A DNA stretch of 45,819 bases from Candidatus Cloacimonadota bacterium (GTDB lineage: Bacteria; Cloacimonadota; Cloacimonadia; Cloacimonadales; Cloacimonadaceae): NCBI GenBank assembly GCA_029982875.1, contig JARRCD010000003.1, positions 1 through 45,819 on the forward strand, written 5' to 3'. Positions 1 to 7,296 of this stretch are shown piece by piece. Under the pieces are notes generated by a model, which worked only from the letters and a program-made list of their open reading frames with translations, was not told the DNA's origin and did not search any database. Within the stretch, counting starts at the first letter, position 1; each line of letters opens with the position of its first letter. The translations under genes were made by a program, and so were the position numbers.

Positions 1-35
1 TCAAATTGTTCCATTTCGTGTGAGCTGCTGGCCAT
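1..35 (-). CDS. 5' end of a minus-strand gene running off the left edge (starts MASSSHEMEQF...)
   Basis: Minus-strand ATG (complement of cat at 33-35), open to the window edge, with GGAGAA Shine-Dalgarno (complement of ttctcc 41-46) 6-7 nt upstream. Too short to identify. Confidence 0.45.
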   Translation of the reverse strand, partial: MASSSHEMEQF

Positions 36-55
36 GTTAGTTCTCCTTGCATTTG

Positions 56-313
56 CCGGTGGCTAAAGCACACCGGAAATCATCTTATTCTATCACTTGC
101 CTGCACCGCATACGGTGGCTAAAGCCGACCGCCTATCATCTTATCTCCGGGGTCTGTTCGCATGGGATACGGTGGCTAAAGCCGACCGCCTATCATCTTA
201 TTTCCAGGGTCAGATCGCATGGCATACGGTGACTAAAATCGACCGGAAATCATCTTATTCTATCACTTGCCTGCACCGCATACGGTGGCTAAAGCCGACC
301 GCCTATCATCTTG
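56..313. repeat. Five imperfect tandem hairpin-forming repeats, period 56-57 bp
   Basis: Units begin at 57, 113, 170, 227 and 283 with consensus CGGTGGCTAAAGCCGACCGCCTATCATCTTAT; 72-142 is identical to 242-312 (71 bp). Confidence 0.9.
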
Positions 314-528
314 TCTATTTAACTAATAACCTACCAATGCGTCTTAACGGAATAACGGATGTAGGGATTAGAATGTGAAAATAGTTCCGGATTATTTGAG
401 CGGAATAAGATGTAGAGGGCATCGGGGGCAAACCTAAAAAACCAAGTTAAGTTCCGGTGGGCGGGATATTGGTAGGTTCTTTTCTGATGGTTGTCTGGCA
501 AGTTACTCTTGTTGATTTCGTCTGAGGT

Positions 529-574
529 TTAAGTCCTGATTAAGTCCTGAACAGGAGAGAATGAGGACTTAAGC
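529..574. repeat. Inverted/direct repeat element of four 11-bp units (copy A)
   Basis: AAGTCCTGATT|AAGTCCTGAAC|AGGAGAGAATG|AGGACTTAAGC at 531-574; TTAAGTCCT (529-537, 540-548) inverted to AGGACTTAA (564-572). Related copy at 40132-40175. Confidence 0.8.
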
Positions 575-693
575 TCAAGCGGAAATCCCGAAGGGGAATT
601 GGGATATACAAGGTCTTTGCTCAATCTTTCTGCTTGACAGATATAGTGCGTTCAAAAGAATGACTTACTAATATAAAAACCTAAGGAGAAATG

Positions 694-1008
694 ATGTACG
701 CCATCGTAGATATTAAAGGATTTCAGTTTAGGGCTGAAAAAAACGCCATTTTAAGCGTTCCCTTGCTGAATACGGCGGAGCCTGGTCAATCTTTAGAATT
801 TGACCGCGTACTTCTGGTTCGCAAAGACGAAGAAGTAATGGTAGGCACCCCCGTAGTCGAAGGCGCCGTGATCCTAGCAGAAGTGATCGAACACGGTAAA
901 GGTAAGAAGAAGGTAATCTATCACTATAAACGCCGTAAAGGGCAAAGAGTAAAAAAGGGTTACCGGGAACAATACACCAATATAAAAATTACCGATATTC
1001 GGGTTTAA
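694..1008 (+). CDS. rplU: 50S ribosomal protein L21
   Basis: [17 protein letters not shown]...[50 protein letters not shown] is typical L21; AAGGAG at 683-688 fits ATG 694 better than 691. Confidence 0.97.
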   Translation: MYAIVDIKGFQFRAEKNAILSVPLLNTAEPGQSLEFDRVLLVRKDEEVMVGTPVVEGAVILAEVIEHGKGKKKVIYHYKRRKGQRVKKGYREQYTNIKITDIRV

Positions 1009-1022
1009 GGAAGGTATTAATT

Positions 1023-1283
1023 ATGGCACATAAAAAAGGTGTTGGAAGCAGCAGAAACGGTCGCGACAGCAATCCCAAATACCGGGGCATCAAAAAGCAC
1101 GGCAGCGAATTTGTCTTGGCCGGAAACATCATCGTACGTCAGAAAGGAACCAAGTTTCACCCCGGCGCCAATGTCGGCATCGGCAGAGATTTTACCTTGT
1201 TTAGCCTTGTAGATGGGCATGTGAAATTTACAACCAAAAAAGAAGGCAGAAAATACATTAGCGTAGAACCTGTCAGCGAATAA
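1023..1283 (+). CDS. rpmA: 50S ribosomal protein L27
   Basis: [62 protein letters not shown]; canonical L27 directly after L21. Confidence 0.98.
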   Translation: MAHKKGVGSSRNGRDSNPKYRGIKKHGSEFVLAGNIIVRQKGTKFHPGANVGIGRDFTLFSLVDGHVKFTTKKEGRKYISVEPVSE

Positions 1284-1311
1284 AATCATCTTGAGTTAGA
1301 GATATTATAAG

Positions 1312-1334
1312 GCGGAGAAAGCTCCGCTTTTTTT
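1312..1334 (+). terminator. Rho-independent terminator after rpmA
   Basis: GCGGAG-aaag-CTCCGC followed by TTTTTTT. Confidence 0.85.
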
Positions 1335-1443
1335 GCGTCAAAGGTTTTATGTGCACTCCGGGGCGGGCAGGTAGCGCCACCCATACTTGAGCTAATGCAG
1401 AGTCAGGAATCCGGAAGGAGTAGCCGTCAAGCGAGTGAGGAGT

Positions 1444-2205
1444 TTAAAAATCTTCTTGTTTAGGAATATGCGTCTGGATGATGGATTGCATCTCTCCACT
1501 ATCGATTATATCCTGCAGAGCAGCTTTGATTTTCTTATTATACTCCCCGTCTTTGGGCATGGCAATACCGTAAGCTTCTCCTGTATCAATCAGATATTTT
1601 ATGGTGATAGGAAACTTTTTCTTAAAGCCATAGAATACGCTATCGTCATTTATCACCAGATCAATATTGTCTTTCATTAAATCTGTAAAGGCTTCGGTAT
1701 GTGTGAGATACAAGTGGATCTGAGCGATGCTCACAAGATTCTTCAGGACCAGGTTTTGTTGAACCCATTGATGCGCAGTGGTACTGTTTGTAACTCCAAT
1801 GCGGTATTGCGCCATGTCTCTTGGGCTTTGAATCTCAATCGGGCTGTTTTGTTTTGCATAAACCGCCTGATTTACGCGGAAATACTCCTGGCTGAATTCG
1901 ATCAGACGGGAGCGTTCCTCTGTGATAGACAGGGCAGAGATGGCAAAATCAATCCTGCCTGCGGTAATTGCCGGGATCAGATTTTCAAATTCCATATCCA
2001 CGATCTCGTAGGGCTGATCCATCTTTTCGGCTATTTTGTGTGCCAAATCAACATCTATGCCCACAAAAGAGCCATCTACTTTGTAGCTGAAGGGAGGGAA
2101 TTCAGCGTTCATGCCTATTTTTAGGGTTGGCTTTTCTTGGGATGAACAAGCAGCCACAATAAGCATAACAAGGAGCATAAAAACTATATTACAGAGAGTT
2201 TTCAT
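1444..2205 (-). CDS. Amino-acid-type ABC transporter substrate-binding protein (SBP family 3)
   Basis: Lipoprotein signal (MLLVMLIVAACSSQ) and LKIGMNAEFPPFSYKVDGSFVGIDVDLAHKIAEKM...; start moved from 2247 to 2205 because AAAGGA lies just upstream. Confidence 0.88.
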   Translation of the reverse strand: MKTLCNIVFMLLVMLIVAACSSQEKPTLKIGMNAEFPPFSYKVDGSFVGIDVDLAHKIAEKMDQPYEIVDMEFENLIPAITAGRIDFAISALSITEERSRLIEFSQEYFRVNQAVYAKQNSPIEIQSPRDMAQYRIGVTNSTTAHQWVQQNLVLKNLVSIAQIHLYLTHTEAFTDLMKDNIDLVINDDSVFYGFKKKFPITIKYLIDTGEAYGIAMPKDGEYNKKIKAALQDIIDSGEMQSIIQTHIPKQEDF

Positions 2206-2285
2206 AAGCTTTTCCTTTGTTTTTTCGGGGTTTGGGATGATCTGCAAACTTTCAGCACGGCATAAACGCTTGCGATTTCATAAGA

Positions 2286-2732
2286 TCATGCCTCAGTTCT
2301 TTTTACGACTAACTTGTTCCCTTCGATATCGACAACCTCTACTTTACTGCCTTCAGCTATGGCGCTATTATCTGCAGAGATGGCAACCCATTCTTCGCTA
2401 CCCACTTTAACGTAACCCTTCCCATCTAAAGGAATCGCTTTTGTGATGTGGGCAATCTTACCCTTGAGGGCAAAGACATTGGTTTCGGCCCCGGGATTTG
2501 CCAGCACTCTTTTTCCCAGTTTTCGCATAAAGAGAAAAGCCACAAAACTGATTACGGCAAAGAAGATGATCTGCAACCAGACGTATCTCTGCACAAAAGG
2601 AAACAGCGCCAATAATCCGGTGATAATGGATCCAATTCCCAAAGAGAGAAAAAAGAAGGCAGGGTCAAAGATCTCAATGATTACAAAGATGATACCAAGC
2701 ATCACCCAAATGTGCCAAGCAAGCAGTTCCAT
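2286..2732 (-). CDS. NfeD family membrane protein
   Basis: N-terminal TM helices plus C-terminal OB-like domain (LKGKIAHITKAIPLDGKGYVKVGSEEWVAISADN...IAEGSKVEVVDIEGNKLVV). Confidence 0.85.
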   Translation of the reverse strand: MELLAWHIWVMLGIIFVIIEIFDPAFFFLSLGIGSIITGLLALFPFVQRYVWLQIIFFAVISFVAFLFMRKLGKRVLANPGAETNVFALKGKIAHITKAIPLDGKGYVKVGSEEWVAISADNSAIAEGSKVEVVDIEGNKLVVKRTEA

Positions 2733-2748
2733 GATAAGCTCCTATTGC

Positions 2749-3654
2749 TTATTTGTTTTCTTTTTCTTCATTTTTCTTATCGTTTGAAGAGGAGTCTTTG
2801 TCTTTGTAGATGCGTTTGATCTTACGTTTGCCGTGGCCATAGCGGGAGGCGTAGCGCGAATAGTTTGAGTAACTGCCATAGCCATCGTAGTTATAGCCAC
2901 CACCATCTAAAGCATCAGGACCGCGGATACCGAGCAGCGTAAAGAAATACATCAATAAGCGGGTTCCATAATAAACCAGAATCGAGCCGATGACAAGAAT
3001 GAGCAGCCAAGTGGCAAAACTTTTGGCGAAACTGGTGAGCATCCCAAGCCAGCCGATGCTGCTTTGCTGGGGTCTTAAGGTGATATATAGCAACACATTA
3101 TTCATATTGCGCAGCTTCTCAAGATTATTGCGGGTATTCTGGATTAAGATGTGCAGGGCTTCCTTGCGATCATTCTGCTGCGTAGTGGGTTGCCGGATTT
3201 TGTTCAATTCCACCAATTCGTTTTCGTAGGCCAAAAGCCGGGCATTTTCGATCTCAAAATCCAGATTAACGAGGGCGGTATCAATTTGCTCAATCTGAGG
3301 TCCGACACTACCAAATTCTTCCAGCTCAGCAATTGCAGGATAAAGCTTATCTTGCTCTATCGTAAAAAGATATGCACCGAAGCTACCCTCATTTTGTTTG
3401 CGAATCCGTTGTATGGCATACTTATCCATAATCCGGCTGATCCCGTTCTGGGCTGCCGCAATATCGTCCGAGGAAAAGCTGACTTTGGCCTTGTTTATAA
3501 ATCTCAAATCCCGATATTCATTGGCACTGGGCTTAAAATCCATACCCGTTTTGCCGGTATTCTTATTTTGGACTTCAAATATGCTTATCGCAAGTGCCAA
3601 AAACACAATAAAGATCACTACACCCCTTAATCTGCGACTCGATGAACTCTTCAC
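2749..3654 (-). CDS. DUF4349-like membrane protein with Gly/Tyr/Ser-rich then basic/acidic C-terminus
   Basis: N-terminal TM, middle region resembling DUF4349 (YLFTIEQDKLYPAIAELEEFGSV... coiled coil), second TM (WLLILVIGSILVYYGTRLLMYFF), low-complexity tail. Confidence 0.6.
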   Translation of the reverse strand: MKSSSSRRLRGVVIFIVFLALAISIFEVQNKNTGKTGMDFKPSANEYRDLRFINKAKVSFSSDDIAAAQNGISRIMDKYAIQRIRKQNEGSFGAYLFTIEQDKLYPAIAELEEFGSVGPQIEQIDTALVNLDFEIENARLLAYENELVELNKIRQPTTQQNDRKEALHILIQNTRNNLEKLRNMNNVLLYITLRPQQSSIGWLGMLTSFAKSFATWLLILVIGSILVYYGTRLLMYFFTLLGIRGPDALDGGGYNYDGYGSYSNYSRYASRYGHGKRKIKRIYKDKDSSSNDKKNEEKENK

Positions 3655-3665
3655 ATCTTCCTCTT

Positions 3666-5351
3666 TTATTGTTTTCTTAGTTCTTGAGCGTGTCTCAAAG
3701 CAGCATCAGTAAGCTTGCCTGAAAGCATTCGAGCCAGCTCTCGGATGCGCTCTTCTCTATCTAAGACACGCAAGGTTACAGTCGTTTTTTCATCGCTGTG
3801 TTTTTCCACTGCGATGTGTCTATCGGCTTGGGCGGCGATCTGTGCCAGATGTGTGATGCACAAAACCGGATGCTTCAAGGCAATCTTGGCAATGCACTCG
3901 GCTACCATCTCGGCAGTTTTTCCACCTATGCCAGCATCGATTTCGTCTAAAATCAGCAATCTTGGAGCTTCACGCGCCACCAGCACTTCCTTGATCCCCA
4001 AAAGTATGCGACTGATCTCACCGCCGCTGGCAACAGCCGAAAGTGCTTTGAGACTGCTGCCCGGATTAGCGGAAAACCTAATTTCCACCTTATCCTGGCC
4101 GGACTCTGTGAGAGCAGAAAAGGGATCAGATTGTATATTCTCAGCTGGGGATATTTTGTCAATCTCTATTTGCAATCTGGCTTCCTTAATCCCAAGCCGG
4201 CGAATACTACTTTGCAATTCTTGGGCGAGTTTTTGCGCAGCTTTTTTGCGCTGAGAACTGAGCAAGTCAGCCTTATTTAGGAGCTCTTGCAGGTCTGTAT
4301 CCATTTGCTTGCTGAGCATTTGGATCTGTTGATCAAAATCTTGAGCGGCATTTAATTCTTCTGCTCGCTGTTGAAAAAGCTGTTGCAATTCATCAACACT
4401 CTTGGCCTTATGTTTATGTAACAGCGCATTGATGAGATCCAGTCTTTGTTCGAGCTCGGCAAGACGAGAGGGATCGTAGGACAAGCTATCCGAGACATCT
4501 GCAAGGTGAGAAGATACGCTACGCAGCGCTTCCATGGCTTCCAATAGAGCTTGAGCAGCATTATCCAGCGCCGGATTGAGCTGTTTGAAGCGTTGCAATT
4601 GGGTATTAAAGTGGCTAAGTTGGTTGAAGATGCTATTCTCACTTTCAAAGCTGAGCTGATTCAAGCTTTGACTGAGCTCCAGGATCTCGAGGCTATGGCT
4701 AAGCAATTCATACTCTTGTTGTAACAGGGCATCTTCATGGCTTTTGAGTTGGGCATTTTCCAGCTCTTCATATTGATAGCGATAAAGCTCCAGCTGCTGT
4801 TTTTGTCGCTCTTGTTTTTGGATCATATCATCCAAATCCCGCTGCAGCTTTTTTAACTTTCTAAAGGCTGCGGTATAATCTTCACGCCTCTGAACAGTTT
4901 CGGCAAAGCGATCCAAAATCTCCAATTGATAAGCTCCGGAAAGTAGTTTTTGCTGATCTCGCTGATGATGGAAGTCGATGAGCAGAGTTTTGAGTCCCTT
5001 CATCACGGCAGCATTCACCTTTCTTCCGCCTATATAATAAGAAGATTTGCCGGATACAGAGATTTCCCGGGCTAAAATCAGTTCATCATTAGATTCTGCA
5101 TTGATTTGCTGTAGATAGCTCTGTAATTCTTTATCGGGTGAAGGGGAGAATGTAGCTTCAAGGTAGATCGGTTTGTTTTTGTCATAAGCTTCCAAACCGG
5201 CAGCACTTTCACCAAAGATGAGTCCGATAGAGCCCACAATGATGGATTTCCCGGCTCCAGTCTCTCCGGTTAGCACACAAAGACCTCTTTCAAACGGCAA
5301 CCTTAGCTCAGGGACCAGGAGGTAGTTTTTGATATAGATTTCGCTTAACAT
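3666..5351 (-). CDS. recN: DNA repair protein RecN
   Basis: Walker A GETGAGKSIIVGSI, coiled-coil middle, ASGGEISRILLGIK signature and LLILDEIDAGIGGKTAEMV Walker B. Confidence 0.97.
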   Translation of the reverse strand: MLSEIYIKNYLLVPELRLPFERGLCVLTGETGAGKSIIVGSIGLIFGESAAGLEAYDKNKPIYLEATFSPSPDKELQSYLQQINAESNDELILAREISVSGKSSYYIGGRKVNAAVMKGLKTLLIDFHHQRDQQKLLSGAYQLEILDRFAETVQRREDYTAAFRKLKKLQRDLDDMIQKQERQKQQLELYRYQYEELENAQLKSHEDALLQQEYELLSHSLEILELSQSLNQLSFESENSIFNQLSHFNTQLQRFKQLNPALDNAAQALLEAMEALRSVSSHLADVSDSLSYDPSRLAELEQRLDLINALLHKHKAKSVDELQQLFQQRAEELNAAQDFDQQIQMLSKQMDTDLQELLNKADLLSSQRKKAAQKLAQELQSSIRRLGIKEARLQIEIDKISPAENIQSDPFSALTESGQDKVEIRFSANPGSSLKALSAVASGGEISRILLGIKEVLVAREAPRLLILDEIDAGIGGKTAEMVAECIAKIALKHPVLCITHLAQIAAQADRHIAVEKHSDEKTTVTLRVLDREERIRELARMLSGKLTDAALRHAQELRKQ

Positions 5352-6235
5352 TATTTACCAAGATGCATTTTGTTGCGTAGGATGCGATAGAAAGAACGCT
5401 TAGTCAATTTGATAAAATTCACATGCTGCTCCGAAGCATTGATATGGATTTCATCTTGATCCTGAATAGGGCAGACGTTTTGCCCATCTATCTGCAACCA
5501 AGCTTGCTGGGAAAGGTTATGAATCTTCATGCGCAATTTCTCATCGTCGGGAAAGACCAAGGGGCGGATTGTAAGCAGATGGGGATTTAAGGGGCTAAGC
5601 ACCATCGCCTTCATTTGAGGTGCTAAAATGGGGCCTCCGGCAGACAAGGAATAAGCCGTGGAGCCCGTAGGTGTGCTTACTATCATGCCATCGCAGCGGG
5701 CATCGAAAACATATCGTCCATTGGCAAAGATGCGGGCATTGATCAAACCTGGGTTCTCTCCCTTGTAGACCACTGCATCATTGAGTGCTTTCCACGCAGC
5801 GATAGTTTTTTTATGTCGTTGCAAGGAGCATATAATCAACATACGGGGCTGAATTGTGTATTTACCCGCGATCAAATCTCTGATCGAATTGCTGATTTCG
5901 GGTAAAGTGCTTTCCGAGAGAAAGCCCAGAGAGCCGATATTGATGCCCAATATTGGGGCTGAAGTCTTGATTGCCAATTCCTTGGCTCTAAGGATGGTAC
6001 CATCTCCACCAAAGACCAGGATACAATCGATTGGAGGCAAACCCTGGTAGCTGTCAAAATCAATATTTTGAATGGGGTCCTTGATATCTTCACTCAGCTT
6101 GTTGTCGCCAAAGAAGCACAATTCCTGTTTATGCTCACTTACGCTTTGATTTTCCCGCTTGAGGCGGAGCAAGAGATCAAAGATGCTGTCTTTATCGGCA
6201 AAGGAGGGATTGATATATACGGCAAAGTTTCTCAT
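5351..6235 (-). CDS. nadK: NAD kinase
   Basis: VFGGDGTILRAKEL (GGDGT) and DGMIVSTPTGSTAYSLSAGGPI motifs. Confidence 0.96.
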   Translation of the reverse strand: MRNFAVYINPSFADKDSIFDLLLRLKRENQSVSEHKQELCFFGDNKLSEDIKDPIQNIDFDSYQGLPPIDCILVFGGDGTILRAKELAIKTSAPILGINIGSLGFLSESTLPEISNSIRDLIAGKYTIQPRMLIICSLQRHKKTIAAWKALNDAVVYKGENPGLINARIFANGRYVFDARCDGMIVSTPTGSTAYSLSAGGPILAPQMKAMVLSPLNPHLLTIRPLVFPDDEKLRMKIHNLSQQAWLQIDGQNVCPIQDQDEIHINASEQHVNFIKLTKRSFYRILRNKMHLGK

Positions 6236-7296
6236 ATATTAGCCATTATCCATAGGTAGGATTCGTAGCGCTGCGGATCGATCTCACCGGATTCCACCGC
6301 TTGTAACACCGCACAATCCTGCTCTTCTATATGTTTGCAATCCCGAAAACGGCAGTGAGGATGATAGAGATCAAAACCGGGGAATAGCTTGGGGATAGAA
6401 TCTATATGCTCTCTATTGAGCGTAATAGTCTTGATTCCTGGTGTATCGATCAGATGTCCGCCGAAACTCCAAGGCAACATGACTGCCTGAGTAGTGGTGT
6501 GTTTTCCTTTTTCGTTGTGGTCACTCACCTCTGCGGTACGCAGCTCAAGCCCCGGCTCCAGATAGTTTATCAATGTGCTTTTACCGGTGCCGGAATGACC
6601 GGAAAAGAGAGAATCCTTGTCTTTCAGGGCGTGCTTCAGTTCTTCCATCCCAGCTCCGGTAAGGGGCGAAGTAAGGATGATATCACAGCCAATTTTGCGA
6701 TAGTAAGCTATGCTTTCCTCCAGCTCGGCAAGATCATCGCAGAGATCAATTTTATTGATCACGATCAGGGGTTTGATATTATGGATGGCAGCGAGGATCA
6801 TATATCGATCTATCAATCCTGGTTTAAATACCGGCATACGCCAAGAGCTGGTGATAACCAATTGGTCGATATTCGCCGCCAGCACGATCTCTTTTTGGTA
6901 GTTGCCGCTGTCATAGCGGCTGAGGCTGTTATTGCGAGGCAGAACGTTTTCGATGCGATAATTTGGGGCGGTAGCCAGATCTACTTCCACATAATCACCC
7001 ACGGTGACCAAGGAAGTGCTGTTATAGAGGAATTGCTTGATTCTGCCGCCGATCAAGGCTTTGATTTCCTCGTCACCGAGCTTGATTCGGCATTGGTAAT
7101 TGCTCAGCACCTCCATTACTCTGCCGGTTTTCAGCTTCATGCCTCGTTTGAAGGTTTGATGCCGTTTTGAGCTGGTACGTGCGGTTTTGTATTGGGCTTT
7201 TTCGCGCTGATCATCCAAGACGTCAAGGTCTGGCAGGTCGATATTTTTTAACCTTTCTAAGTGTTTAACTCTGCGTTTTTTATCTTTCTGTTTCAC
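6232..7296 (-). CDS. rsgA: Ribosome small subunit-dependent GTPase A
   Basis: Circularly permuted GTPase: NKIDL, GHSGTGKSTLIN, DTPGIKT, C-terminal Zn finger CRFRDCKHIEEQDC. Confidence 0.96.
   Translation of the reverse strand: MKQKDKKRRVKHLERLKNIDLPDLDVLDDQREKAQYKTARTSSKRHQTFKRGMKLKTGRVMEVLSNYQCRIKLGDEEIKALIGGRIKQFLYNSTSLVTVGDYVEVDLATAPNYRIENVLPRNNSLSRYDSGNYQKEIVLAANIDQLVITSSWRMPVFKPGLIDRYMILAAIHNIKPLIVINKIDLCDDLAELEESIAYYRKIGCDIILTSPLTGAGMEELKHALKDKDSLFSGHSGTGKSTLINYLEPGLELRTAEVSDHNEKGKHTTTQAVMLPWSFGGHLIDTPGIKTITLNREHIDSIPKLFPGFDLYHPHCRFRDCKHIEEQDCAVLQAVESGEIDPQRYESYLWIMANI

Noticed and set aside
56-313. CRISPR-like regular spacing
   Set aside because: The intervening segments are themselves repeated (units 1/4 and 2/3), repeats are imperfect and period varies 56-57 bp; no cas genes in the window.
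47-378. ORFs 47-232 and 97-378 (RIRWLKPTAYHL repeats)
   Set aside because: They only reflect translation of the tandem DNA repeat; the 56-bp units break the frame and there is no good RBS.
6406-7170. 254-aa plus-strand ORF opposite rsgA
   Set aside because: Fully antisense to a confidently identified gene and without recognisable protein features.
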